Source of the DNA: Micromonospora avicenniae
GTDB lineage: Bacteria; Actinomycetota; Actinomycetes; Mycobacteriales; Micromonosporaceae
Reading direction: 5' to 3'
Length of the DNA stretch: 64,000 bases
Assembly (NCBI RefSeq): GCF_900156065.1
Contig: NZ_FTNF01000004.1
Location: 124,001 to 188,000 of the forward strand
Shown here: positions 1 to 7,918 of the stretch, piece by piece
How the letters are laid out: every line of letters starts with the position of its first letter
Position numbering within the stretch: the first letter of the stretch is position 1
The notes under the pieces: model-generated
The model's database searches: none
What the model was told of the DNA's origin: nothing
What the model saw: only the letters and a program-made list of their open reading frames with translations
Made by a program: the position numbers and the translations under genes

Positions 1-602
1 ACCGGCTACCACGCGAACCGGACCTGGCCGAACGGCTCGGCCTGTCCCGCAACTCCCTGCGCGAGGCCGTCAAGGCGCTGTCGCTCATCCGGGTGCTCGA
101 CGTACGGCAGGGCGACGGGACGTACGTGACGAGCCTGGACCCCGCCCTGCTGCTCGACGCGCTGAGTTTCGTCGTCGACTTCCACCGGGACGACACCGTG
201 CTGCAGTTCCTCGAGGTCCGGCGGATCCTCGAGCCGGGCGCGACCGCGCTGGCCGCGCAGCGGGCGACCGAAGAGGACATCTCGGTGCTGCGCGGCGTCC
301 TCGACGGGCTCGGCGACGATCCGACCATCGACGAGCTCGTCGCCAACGACCTGGAGTTCCACCGGCTGATCGCGGTGTGCGCGGGCAACAACGTGCTCAC
401 CTCGCTGCTGGACAGCCTCTCCGGCCCGACCACCCGCGCGCGGGTGTGGCGGGGCCTCACCCAGGAGGGCGCCGTCGCCAAGACCCGCGAGCAGCACGCC
501 GCCATCCTGGACGCGGTCGCCTCCGGGCAGGCCGACCTGGCTCGGTCCTGGGCCACCGTGCACGTCGCCGGCGTGGAGGAGTGGCTGCGCCGGGTTCTCT
601 GA
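1..602 (+). CDS. GntR/FadR-family transcriptional regulator, 5' end cut by window
   Basis: The reading frame is open from the window edge; the first full codon is at position 3 and the stop is TGA at 600-602. The visible protein begins inside a winged HTH (DLAERLGLSRNSLREAVKAL, about residues 7-26 of the fragment), followed by the wing and a C-terminal all-helical FCD ligand-binding domain with FadR-type spacing (HRLIAV, then REQHAAILDAV). It is a one-component repressor or activator that binds DNA as a dimer and senses a small acidic metabolite, as is usual for FCD proteins. It converges on the rhamnose operon, ending 25 bp from rhaB, so it could regulate sugar use or belong to the gene set to the left. 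The effector cannot be read from the sequence. Roughly the first 30-40 residues are missing. Confidence 0.9.
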   Translation, partial: RLPREPDLAERLGLSRNSLREAVKALSLIRVLDVRQGDGTYVTSLDPALLLDALSFVVDFHRDDTVLQFLEVRRILEPGATALAAQRATEEDISVLRGVLDGLGDDPTIDELVANDLEFHRLIAVCAGNNVLTSLLDSLSGPTTRARVWRGLTQEGAVAKTREQHAAILDAVASGQADLARSWATVHVAGVEEWLRRVL

Positions 603-626
603 CCGGCCTGTCCGGTGCGCTCCCCG

Positions 627-2054
627 TCAACCGGCCATCCGGTCCTCCGCGGCGCGCCACGCCGCCTCCGTCCCGCGCGGCTCGTACCGCACGACGTGCT
701 GGGTCTCGCGCAGCAGGGCCCGCAGCGCCGCCAGGTCGCCGCCGACGGCGCCGGCCGTCCTCGCCTGCACCAGCACGTTGCCCAATGCGGTCGCCTCCAC
801 CGGGCCGGCGAGCACCGGCAACCCACAGGCGTCCGCCGTCAGCTGGCAGAGCAACGAGTTGCGGGCGCCGCCGCCGACGACGTGCACGGTGTCCACGTGC
901 CGGCCGGAGAGCTGCTGCGCCTGGCGTACCGCACGACGGTGCGCCAGCGCCAGGCTGTCGAGGATGCACCGGACGGTGGCGGCGGGCGTGGTGGGCACGG
1001 GTTCGCCGGCGCGGCGGCAGGCCTGCGCGACGCGTGCCGGTATGTCGCCCGGTGGCAGGAACGCGGGATCGTCGGGATCCACCACCGACCGGAACGCGGG
1101 TTCGGCGGCGGCGCGGCGCAGCAGGTCCGGCAGGTCGGCGCCGCCCCAGGCCCGCACCGACTCCTGGAGCAGCCACAGGCCCATGACGTTACGCAGGTAG
1201 CGGATGCTGCCGTCGACTCCGGACTCGTTTGTGAAGTTCGCCCGCCGGCTCGCCTCGGTGAGCACCGGGGCGTCGAGTTCGACCCCCACCAGCGACCAGG
1301 TGCCGCAGGAGATGTAGGCGAAGTGCTGCCCCGACGCCGGTACGCCCACCACCGCCGACGCGGTGTCGTGCGAGCCGACGGCCACGACGTCGGGCGCACC
1401 CGGCAGCCCGAGCGCGGGCAGGACCGGCCCGATGCGGCTGCCCGCCTCGCGCAGCGGCGGGAACAGCTCCGGCCGGATCCCGGCGTCGGCCATCAGGTCG
1501 GTGGCCCAGGCGCGGCGACGCACGTCGTAGAGCTGCGTGGTGGAGGCGTTGGTGACTTCCGCACCGATCTCGCCGGTGAGCCAGTAGACGAGGAGGTCAG
1601 GAATCAGAAGCAGCCACCGCGCGACGTCGAGCTGCGGGGTACCGCTCGCGGCGGCGAGCTGGTAGAGGGTGTTGAACGACAGCTGCTGCAACCCGGTCGT
1701 CGCGTACAGCCGTTCCGGCCCCAGCCGCGTCGCCAACCGCTCAGCCACCCCGTCGGTACGCGCGTCGCGGTAGTGCACGGGGTTGCCGAGCAGCGCGCCG
1801 GACGCGTCGAGCAGCCCGTAGTCGACGGCCCAGGAGTCGACACCGACGCTGGTCACCGGCCCGGCGGCCCGCAGACCGTCGAGGACGCCCCGGGCGAGGG
1901 CGAGGATGTCCCAGTGCAGGGTGCCGGCGAGCCGCACCGACTCGTTGGCGAACCGGTGCACCTCGGTCAGGTCGAGGACGCCCGGACCGGCCCGCCCGAC
2001 CATCACCCGGCCACTGGACGCGCCGAGGTCCGCGGCGGCGAACCGGGTGCTCAC
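627..2054 (-). CDS. rhaB: Rhamnulokinase (FGGY carbohydrate kinase)
   Basis: Phosphorylates L-rhamnulose to L-rhamnulose-1-phosphate with ATP in the cytosol, the second intracellular step of rhamnose breakdown. The protein of about 475 residues has the FGGY family layout: an N-terminal phosphate-binding motif (AADLGASSGRVMVGR), the sugar-binding stretch VGVDSWAVDYGLLD, a central HDTASAVVG motif, CGTWSLVGVEL, and the C-terminal adenosine motif VHVVGGGARNSLLCQL. The start is taken as GTG at 2054, because a GGGGG ribosome site sits 6-7 nt upstream and the protein then begins STRFAAADLG as in homologues; an in-frame start at 2078 would add 8 residues. This GTG overlaps the stop of the small HTH gene (GTGA), so the two are probably translationally coupled. 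It is the last gene of the rha operon. Confidence 0.93.
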   Translation of the reverse strand: MSTRFAAADLGASSGRVMVGRAGPGVLDLTEVHRFANESVRLAGTLHWDILALARGVLDGLRAAGPVTSVGVDSWAVDYGLLDASGALLGNPVHYRDARTDGVAERLATRLGPERLYATTGLQQLSFNTLYQLAAASGTPQLDVARWLLLIPDLLVYWLTGEIGAEVTNASTTQLYDVRRRAWATDLMADAGIRPELFPPLREAGSRIGPVLPALGLPGAPDVVAVGSHDTASAVVGVPASGQHFAYISCGTWSLVGVELDAPVLTEASRRANFTNESGVDGSIRYLRNVMGLWLLQESVRAWGGADLPDLLRRAAAEPAFRSVVDPDDPAFLPPGDIPARVAQACRRAGEPVPTTPAATVRCILDSLALAHRRAVRQAQQLSGRHVDTVHVVGGGARNSLLCQLTADACGLPVLAGPVEATALGNVLVQARTAGAVGGDLAALRALLRETQHVVRYEPRGTEAAWRAAEDRMAG

Positions 2055-2269
2055 AGCAGCCCCCGCCGGACCGCCCACACCACCGCCTGGATCGGGGCGG
2101 CCACGTCGAGCCGGTCGCAGACCGCCCGTACCCGTCGGCGTACGGTCCGCTCGGAGAGCCCCGTCCGCCGGGCCACCGTCTCCAGTGGCAGGCCGGTCGC
2201 CAGCAGCCGCAGCAGTCGCAGGTCCCCCTCGTCGAGCACCGGCTCCACCACCCGCGCCGTCGTCGTCAT
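2051..2269 (-). CDS. Stand-alone 72-residue LuxR/TrmB-type HTH protein inside the rha operon
   Basis: This small gene fits exactly between rhaD and rhaB: ATG at 2269, 16 bp after the rhaD stop, and a stop that overlaps the rhaB GTG as GTGA. The 72-residue product is nearly all one helix-turn-helix, with ATGLPLETVARRTGLSERTV as the scaffold and recognition helix. It closely resembles the C-terminal end of the regulator at 51678-52643 (MTGLPDKAVASQLGISLRTV, followed in both by a similar helix). It therefore looks like the DNA-binding end of a TrmB/LuxR-type regulator without its sensor domain. Codon use is typical of the neighbours. It may bind DNA as a homodimer or modulate another regulator, but target and effector are unknown. 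It is more likely a real small gene than a remnant, because both junctions with its neighbours are intact. Confidence 0.78.
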   Translation of the reverse strand: MTTTARVVEPVLDEGDLRLLRLLATGLPLETVARRTGLSERTVRRRVRAVCDRLDVAAPIQAVVWAVRRGLL

Positions 2270-2285
2270 TCCGCGCCGGCCCGGG

Positions 2286-4346
2286 TCAGCGGAGAAAGGC
2301 CGCGGCGACACCGGCGTCGACCGGGACGTGCAGTCCGGTCGTGTGCGACAGCTCCCCGGAGGTGAGCACGAAGACGGCGTTGGCGACGTGCTCCGGCAGC
2401 ACCTCTCGTTTGAGCAGGGTGCGCTGCGCGTAGAACTCCCCGAGTTTCTCCTCCGGCACGCCGTAGACGGCGGCGCGTTGGGCGCCCCATCCCCCGGCGA
2501 AGATGCCGGAACCGCGCACCACGCCGTCGGGGTTGACGCCGTTGACCCGGATGCCGTGCCCGCCGAGTTCGGCCGCGAGCAGGCGTACCTGGTGCGCCTG
2601 GTCGGCCTTCGCCGCACCGTACGCCACGTTGTTCGGGCCGGCGAAGAGCGAGTTCTTGCTGGAGATGTAGACGATGTCCCCGCCCATCCCCTGGGCCGTC
2701 ATGATCCGTGCGGCCTCCCGGGAGACCAGGAACGAGCCCTTGGCCATCACGTCGTGCTGCAGGTCCCAGTCCGCCTCGGTCGTCTCGAGCAGCGGCTTCG
2801 AGATCGAGAGCCCGGCGTTGTTGACGACCAGGTCCACCCCGCCGAACGCGAGCACCGCCGCGCGCAGGGCACGGGCGACGGCCGTCCCGTCGGTGACGTC
2901 GGCCGTGACGGCGACCGCCACGTCGGCGCCGCCGATCTCGGCGGCCACGGTGGCCGCCGCCTCGGCGTCGCGGTCGGCGACCACCACGCAGGCGCCCTCG
3001 GCCGCGAGCCGGTGGGCGGTGGCCCGGCCGATACCGGAGCCGCCACCGGTGACGAAGGCGACGCGGGTGGCCAGCGGCTTCGGCTTGGGCAGCCGCTTGA
3101 GCTTCGCCTCCTCCAGCGCCCAGTACTCGATGCGGAACTTCTCGGCCTCGTCGATCGGGGCATACCGGGACACGGACTCCGCGCCGCGCATCACGTTGAC
3201 GGCGTTGACGTAGAACTCGCCCGCCACCCGGGCGGTCTGCTTGTTGGCGCCGAAGCTGAACATGCCGACGCCCGGCACGAGGACGATGGCGGGGTCGGCA
3301 CCGCGCATCGGCGGGCTGTCCGAGGTGGCGTGCCGCTCGTAGTAGGCCCGGTAGTCGTCGCGGTAGGCGGCGTGCAGTTCCCGGAGCCGGTCGAGCGTCT
3401 CGGGCAGTGGCGCGGTGGGCGGCAGGTCGAGCACCATCGGACGCACCTTGGTGCGCAGGAAGTGGTCCGGGCAGGAGGTGCCGAGCGCCGCGAGCGCGGG
3501 ATGCCGTTCGCGGGCCACGAAGTCGAGCACCACGTCACTGTCGATGAAGTGGCCAACCTGTGGCCGGTCGGTGGAGGCGAGGCCGCGCAGGACCGGTGCG
3601 AGGGCGGCCGCGCGGGCCCGCCGCTCGTCCGGCGGCAGCGGCGCGTACCCGTCGATCACCGGGCCGAACGGCTCCGCCCGGCCGTGTTCGTCGAGGTACG
3701 ACTGGGCGGTCCGGATGATTTCCAGCGAGTGCCGCTCGCACTCCTCGCTGGTCGCCCCCCAGGCGGTGATGCCGTGCCCGCCGAGGATCACACCGATCGC
3801 CTGCGGGTTGGCCCGCGCCACCGCGGCGATGTCGAGCCCGAGCTGGAAACCCGGCCGGCGCCACGGCACCCAGAGCACCCGGTCGCCGAAGATCTCCTTG
3901 GTCAGCTCGGGCCCGTCGGCGGCGGCGGCGACGGCGATGCCGGCGTCCGGGTGCAGATGGTCCACGTGCGCCGCGTCGACCAGCCCGTGCATCGCCGTGT
4001 CGATCGACGGCGCGGCTCCGCCCCGGCCGTGCCGGCAGTAATCCAGTAGCGGGACCATCTCGTCCTCCCGCTCAGGATCGACCGGGTTGCCCGAGCCGGC
4101 ATCGGCCGGGTAGACGTCGACGAGGGCGCGCAGCCGGTCCAGTCGCAGCACGGCCAGCCCGGCCTCGGTGAGCGTCCCGAGGTCACCGCCGGAGCCCTTG
4201 ACCCACAGCAGGTCGACGGGCCCGCCGGTGACCGGGTCGGTGACCTGGGCCTTGGCCGAGGTGTTGCCCCCGGCGTAGTTCGTGGTGGTCGGATCGGCGC
4301 CGAGCCGGTTGCTCCGCGCGATCAGCGCCTGAACCTCGGAATGCAT
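2286..4346 (-). CDS. rhaD: Bifunctional rhamnulose-1-phosphate aldolase/short-chain dehydrogenase
   Basis: Splits L-rhamnulose-1-phosphate into dihydroxyacetone phosphate and L-lactaldehyde. The attached dehydrogenase is thought to oxidise or reduce the lactaldehyde. Residues 1 to about 330 form a class II aldolase/adducin domain, with the zinc histidines in HLHPDAG and LGGHGITAWG. Residues from about 420 to the end form an SDR domain, with the NAD motif VTGGGSGIGRA, NNAG, and the catalytic Ser-Tyr-Lys in ISSKNSLFAGPNNVAYGAAK. A length of about 686 residues is normal for the actinobacterial and Bacillus fused enzyme. ATG at 4346 is chosen; GTG at 4355 is also possible and the GAGG between them is close to both. 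The next upstream gene, rhaI, ends 37 bp away in the same operon. Confidence 0.94.
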   Translation of the reverse strand: MHSEVQALIARSNRLGADPTTTNYAGGNTSAKAQVTDPVTGGPVDLLWVKGSGGDLGTLTEAGLAVLRLDRLRALVDVYPADAGSGNPVDPEREDEMVPLLDYCRHGRGGAAPSIDTAMHGLVDAAHVDHLHPDAGIAVAAAADGPELTKEIFGDRVLWVPWRRPGFQLGLDIAAVARANPQAIGVILGGHGITAWGATSEECERHSLEIIRTAQSYLDEHGRAEPFGPVIDGYAPLPPDERRARAAALAPVLRGLASTDRPQVGHFIDSDVVLDFVARERHPALAALGTSCPDHFLRTKVRPMVLDLPPTAPLPETLDRLRELHAAYRDDYRAYYERHATSDSPPMRGADPAIVLVPGVGMFSFGANKQTARVAGEFYVNAVNVMRGAESVSRYAPIDEAEKFRIEYWALEEAKLKRLPKPKPLATRVAFVTGGGSGIGRATAHRLAAEGACVVVADRDAEAAATVAAEIGGADVAVAVTADVTDGTAVARALRAAVLAFGGVDLVVNNAGLSISKPLLETTEADWDLQHDVMAKGSFLVSREAARIMTAQGMGGDIVYISSKNSLFAGPNNVAYGAAKADQAHQVRLLAAELGGHGIRVNGVNPDGVVRGSGIFAGGWGAQRAAVYGVPEEKLGEFYAQRTLLKREVLPEHVANAVFVLTSGELSHTTGLHVPVDAGVAAAFLR

Positions 4347-4383
4347 CGTCCTCACGTCCCTGTTCGCGTTCGTTCGGTGGTGG

Positions 4384-5565
4384 TCAGGCGCCCCAGCCGG
4401 CCTGCTGCCCGCCGGCCCGCTCGGTGCGGATGCGCTCGAAGTAGCCGGAGCGGGCGTACGCGGCGATCGGATCGGGGTCCAGGCCGAGCTCGGACCGCAG
4501 CTCGGCGAGCAGCGGCCGGACGTCGGTGTGGTACGCGTCCATCAGCACCGCGTTCGCCCCGAGCACGTCGCCGGCTCGCTGGGCGGCCGCCAGCGCGTCT
4601 GCGTCGACGAGCAACGCCTTGGCGGTGGCCTCCTGCACGTTCAGCACCGACCGGATGATCGCCGGGATCTTCGGCTCGATGTTGTGGCACTGGTCGAGCA
4701 TGAACGCGATCCCGCCCTCCGGCCGCAGCGCGTCGCCGCGGACGATCTCGTGCATGATCCGGAACAGCTGGAACGGGTCCGCGGCGCCGACCATCAGATC
4801 GTCGTCGGCGTAGAAGCGGGAGTTGAAGTCGAAGCCGCCGAGCTTCCCGGCGCGCAGCAGGAACACCACGATGAACTCGATGTTGGTGCCGGGCGCGTGG
4901 TGGCCGGTGTCGATGACCACCTGCGCCTTCGGCCCGAGTTCCAGGCAGTGCGCGTACGCGGTGCCCCAGTCGGGCACGTCGGTGGTGTAGAAGGCCGGCT
5001 CGAAGAGCTTGTACTCCAGCAGCAGCCGCTGGTCGTCACCGAGCCGGTCGTACGCCTCGCGCAGCGCGGCGGCGAGCCGGTCCTGCCGGGCCCGGATGTC
5101 GTCCTGACCGGGATAGTTGGTGCCGTCGGAGAACCACAGCTTCAGGTCACGCGAGCCGGTGCGATCCATGATGTCGACGCACTCGAGCAGGTGGTCGATC
5201 GCCTTGCGCCGCACCCCCGGGTCGGGATTGGTGACGCTGCCCAGCCGGTAGTCGTTGTCCTGGAACACGTTGGCGTTGATCGCACCCAGCGCGACCCCCT
5301 GGTCCGACGCGTACCGGGCCAGGTCGGCGTAGTCGTCGACGCGGTCCCACGGGATGTGCAGCGCCACCGTGGGGGCCACCCCGGTGAGCCGGTGCACCAT
5401 CGCCGCGTCGGCGATCTTCTCGTACGGGTCACGCGGCACCCCCTCCTGCGGAAACACCTTGAAGCGGGTGCCGGAGTTCGCGTACGCCCAGGACGGGGTC
5501 TCGATGCGCTGGGCGCGCAGGGCCTGCGTGACCCGCGCACGGGTCGGCGCGTCGGGGTGGGTCAT
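4384..5565 (-). CDS. rhaI: L-rhamnose isomerase
   Basis: Converts L-rhamnose to L-rhamnulose, the first intracellular step. The 393-residue TIM-barrel protein matches the Pseudomonas stutzeri-type RhaI and not E. coli RhaA. It carries the metal-binding glutamate and aspartate in LLLEYKLFEPAF and VVIDTGHHAPGTNIEF, then LGGFDFNSRFYADDDLMVGA. The reading frame is open to 5889, but the true start is ATG at 5565, since the upstream stretch reads as a shadow of rhaS in arginine/serine-rich nonsense. That ATG overlaps the stop of a 38-codon ORF (ATGA), which implies coupled translation. Mn2+ or similar divalent metal dependence is known for the family. No rhamnose mutarotase gene is seen nearby. Confidence 0.95.
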   Translation of the reverse strand: MTHPDAPTRARVTQALRAQRIETPSWAYANSGTRFKVFPQEGVPRDPYEKIADAAMVHRLTGVAPTVALHIPWDRVDDYADLARYASDQGVALGAINANVFQDNDYRLGSVTNPDPGVRRKAIDHLLECVDIMDRTGSRDLKLWFSDGTNYPGQDDIRARQDRLAAALREAYDRLGDDQRLLLEYKLFEPAFYTTDVPDWGTAYAHCLELGPKAQVVIDTGHHAPGTNIEFIVVFLLRAGKLGGFDFNSRFYADDDLMVGAADPFQLFRIMHEIVRGDALRPEGGIAFMLDQCHNIEPKIPAIIRSVLNVQEATAKALLVDADALAAAQRAGDVLGANAVLMDAYHTDVRPLLAELRSELGLDPDPIAAYARSGYFERIRTERAGGQQAGWGA

Positions 5566-5678
5566 GGAGTTTCTCCCGTCTGCGCGGCGAGCTGAGCCGC
5601 AAGGTTGAAGACCTCGTCCAGTGGCCGCACGGCGCGGTCGGGGGTGTCGTGGTCGAGGTCGAGGAGGAACGACGACAT
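5562..5678 (-). CDS. Putative 38-residue small protein coupled to rhaI
   Basis: A short ORF begins at ATG 5678, 57 bp after the rhaS stop, and ends with TGA overlapping the rhaI ATG (ATGA). The product starts MSSFLLDLDHDTPDRAVRPL and continues with an amphipathic, alanine-rich helix (DEVFNLAAQLAAQ). Third codon positions are mostly G or C, as in real genes here. The purine-rich GGCGGAG lies directly against the start, which is a poor ribosome site. It may be a genuine small protein or only a device that delivers ribosomes to rhaI. I do not recognise a family. Confidence 0.45.
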   Translation of the reverse strand: MSSFLLDLDHDTPDRAVRPLDEVFNLAAQLAAQTGETP

Positions 5679-5695
5679 CTCCGCCCGCCGGCGGC

Positions 5696-5725
5696 GTGGT
5701 GCCGGTGCCGGGGCACCGGCACCAC
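5696..5725 (-). other. Strong intercistronic hairpin after rhaS
   Basis: A perfect 14-bp inverted repeat (5696-5709 and 5712-5725, GTGGTGCCGGTGCC and its complement) with only two bases between the arms begins about 10 nt after the rhaS stop. No T-run follows in the direction of transcription, so it is unlikely to be an efficient terminator. It probably protects the 3' end of the rhaS message or partly attenuates read-through, so that the binding protein is made in excess over RhaI, RhaD and RhaB. Confidence 0.6.
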
Positions 5726-5734
5726 CCGCGGCGA

Positions 5735-6820
5735 TCAGAAGTCGAACTTGTCGATGTTGTTCTTGTCGAACACGGTGGGCGGGCCGAGGACGACCACGCC
5801 GTCCTTGCCGACGGTGTACTCGCCGAGCTTGCCGGCCGTGAACTTCTCGCCCTCGGCACCGGTGATCTGCCCCGCTGCCAGGGCGGCACCGGCGTACGCC
5901 GCGAGGTAGCCCAGGTCGGCCGGGTTCCACAGTGCGAACGCGTCGACGGTGCCGTCCTTGACGTACTGGCGCATCTGGTTCGGGGTGCCCAGGCCGGTCA
6001 GCTTGACCTTGCCCTTGTACTGGGAGCCGCTCAGGTAGCGGGCGGCCGCCGCGACGCCGACGGTGGTCGGCGAAATGATGCCCTTGAGGTTGGGGTACGA
6101 CTGCAGCAGACCCTGGGTCTCCTGGAACGACTTCTGGTCGTCGTCGTTGCCGTACGCGACGGTGACCAGCTTGATCTTGCTGTACTCGGGCTTCGTCAGC
6201 TGCTGCTTCATCAGCTCGATCCAGGCGTTCTGGTTGGTCGCGTTGGCGGTGGCGGAGAGGATCGCGATCTCGCCCGCGCCGCCGATCTGCTCCGAGATGA
6301 GCTTGACCTGGTTCTCGGCGATGCCCTCGGCGGTCACCTGGTTGACGAAGATCTGCCGGCACTCCGGCTTGGTGTCCGAGTCGAAGGTGACGATCTTGGC
6401 GCCCGCCGCCTTCGCCTGGTTGAGGGCGCCGCAGATCGCGTTGGGGTCGTTCGCCGAGGTCACGATCACGTCCATGCCCTGCTGCGACAGGGTGTTGATG
6501 TAGCTGACCTGGGAGGACGCGCTCGCCTCGGAGGGACCGACCTCCTTGAACTCGCCCTTGATCTCGGTGACCGCGGTCTTGCCGCCGTTGTCGGAGACGG
6601 TGAAGTAGGGGTTGTTCACCTGCTTCGGCAGGAAGGCGATCTTGAGACCTTCCCTGATCTGCGCGTCGGGGTTCGCGGCGCCGCTGGCCTGGTTGCCGGC
6701 GCCGGGGTCGTTGCCGGAGTTCTCCCGGGTGGTGCCGCCGCAGGCCGTGGCGCTGAGCAGCAGGGCGGCGAGGGCGAGGCCGGTGGCCCCGAATCGGAAA
6801 CCTCTGCGGTGCGCGGACAT
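5735..6820 (-). CDS. rhaS: Rhamnose ABC transporter substrate-binding lipoprotein
   Basis: Captures rhamnose outside the membrane and hands it to the RhaPQ permease. The 361-residue protein starts with a basic n-region, a hydrophobic stretch (LALAALLLSATAC) and a lipobox cysteine followed by a Gly/Thr/Asn-rich linker, so it should be lipid-anchored. The rest is a periplasmic-binding-protein fold of the LacI/ribose-binding type, with IAFLPKQVNNPYF near the N-terminus, VIVTSANDPNAICGAL, and IVTFDSDTKPE. ATG 6820 is preceded by GAAGGG at good distance. It lies 33 bp after the second permease gene and is followed by a 14-bp hairpin. Specificity for rhamnose is inferred from family resemblance and from the adjoining isomerase, kinase and aldolase genes. 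Confidence 0.93.
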   Translation of the reverse strand: MSAHRRGFRFGATGLALAALLLSATACGGTTRENSGNDPGAGNQASGAANPDAQIREGLKIAFLPKQVNNPYFTVSDNGGKTAVTEIKGEFKEVGPSEASASSQVSYINTLSQQGMDVIVTSANDPNAICGALNQAKAAGAKIVTFDSDTKPECRQIFVNQVTAEGIAENQVKLISEQIGGAGEIAILSATANATNQNAWIELMKQQLTKPEYSKIKLVTVAYGNDDDQKSFQETQGLLQSYPNLKGIISPTTVGVAAAARYLSGSQYKGKVKLTGLGTPNQMRQYVKDGTVDAFALWNPADLGYLAAYAGAALAAGQITGAEGEKFTAGKLGEYTVGKDGVVVLGPPTVFDKNNIDKFDF

Positions 6821-6853
6821 CGTTATCCCTTCCGGGGGTTGGTGGCGGGGGAA

Positions 6854-7918
6854 TCAGGGCGCGACGGGGTTCGCGCGCTGCCGTCGACGGTGCAGCCGCG
6901 CGCGGACGTCCGCGACCGCGTTGGGGAGCACGACGGAGGCGACGAGCAGGGCCCCCGTGACGATCGTCAACGCGTTGGCGTCGACGTCGGCGAGTTGCAG
7001 CGCGTTGCGGAGCACACCGAGGAGCAGGACTCCGGCGACCACGCCGAGCAGACCGCCCCGGCCGCCGAAGATCGATACACCGCCGAGCAGCACGGCGGTC
7101 ACCACGGTGAGTTCGAGACCCGTGGCGTTGTCGCCCCGGGCGCTGGCGTAGCGCAGGGTCCAGAAGATCCCGACCAGCCCGCAGACTGCGCCGGAGGCGA
7201 CGAAGAGCCAGAACTTCGTCCGCGCCACCGAAACGCCGGCGAAGGTGGCGGCCTGGTCGTTGTTACCCATCGCGTAGAGCGCCCGCCCGGCCGCGGTCGC
7301 GTGGAGCACGACGCCGAACACCAGCGCCAGCAGCAGCACCGGCAGCACCGCGACGGGGATCGAGGTGCCCGGGATGTCCCGTACCGCCGCCGCGGTCCAG
7401 CTCGCCGGGAAATCGGCCACCGCCTGGTCGCCGAGCACCACGAACGACAGTCCCCGGTACAGGGCGAGGGTGCCGATGGTCACGGCCAGCGAGGGCAGGC
7501 CGAAGCCGGTGACGAACACACCGTTGACCGCGCCGAGCACGGCACCGAGGAGCACCACCAACACGCAGATCAGCTCCAGCGACAGCCCGCTGGACAGCCA
7601 CAGCTGTCCCATCACGGTGCTGCACAGACCCACCGTGCTCGCCACCGACAGGTCGATCTCGCCGGTGATGACGATCAGCGTCATGGGCAGCGCGAGCATG
7701 GCCAGCGGCACCAGGTCGAGCAGCAGGAACTGGACGTTGCGGCCGGTGGCGAAGCTCTCCACCGACACGCCGGCCAGCAGCGCGGCCACCACCAGGGCCA
7801 CCACGACGGCCACGTCCCAGGAACCGAGCACGCCACGCAACCCGGTCAGGCGGCCCGTCCGCCGCTCGGTCTCGGCGCTGGACGACGACGGTGCGGCGTA
7901 CAGGCTGTCATGCGCCAT
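6854..7918 (-). CDS. rhaQ: Rhamnose ABC transporter permease (second subunit)
   Basis: A 354-residue integral membrane protein of the CUT2 (ribose/xylose/rhamnose) permease family with about ten predicted hydrophobic segments. The hallmark stretch LPMTLIVITGEIDLSVASTV lies in the first half, and GLELTVVTAVLLGGVSIFGGRGG lies near the end. It forms the translocation channel together with the partner permease encoded just upstream, whose 3' end overlaps this start by 11 bp (7908-7918). The short N-terminal extension rich in Ser and charged residues is cytosolic. A basic tail (RLHRRRQRANPVAP) ends the protein on the inner face. The Q/P naming between the two permeases follows usual order and could be swapped. 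Confidence 0.92.
   Translation of the reverse strand: MAHDSLYAAPSSSSAETERRTGRLTGLRGVLGSWDVAVVVALVVAALLAGVSVESFATGRNVQFLLLDLVPLAMLALPMTLIVITGEIDLSVASTVGLCSTVMGQLWLSSGLSLELICVLVVLLGAVLGAVNGVFVTGFGLPSLAVTIGTLALYRGLSFVVLGDQAVADFPASWTAAAVRDIPGTSIPVAVLPVLLLALVFGVVLHATAAGRALYAMGNNDQAATFAGVSVARTKFWLFVASGAVCGLVGIFWTLRYASARGDNATGLELTVVTAVLLGGVSIFGGRGGLLGVVAGVLLLGVLRNALQLADVDANALTIVTGALLVASVVLPNAVADVRARLHRRRQRANPVAP

Noticed and set aside
615..4049. A 1144-codon open frame on the plus strand across rhaB and rhaD
   Set aside because: It is antisense to genes with clear family motifs, and its translation is low-complexity Arg/Gly/Val-rich, the usual high-GC shadow.
4384..5889. A longer RhaI with about 108 extra N-terminal residues
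   Set aside because: The extension overlaps the rhaS gene in another frame and has no resemblance to the isomerase family; ATG 5565 gives the standard start.
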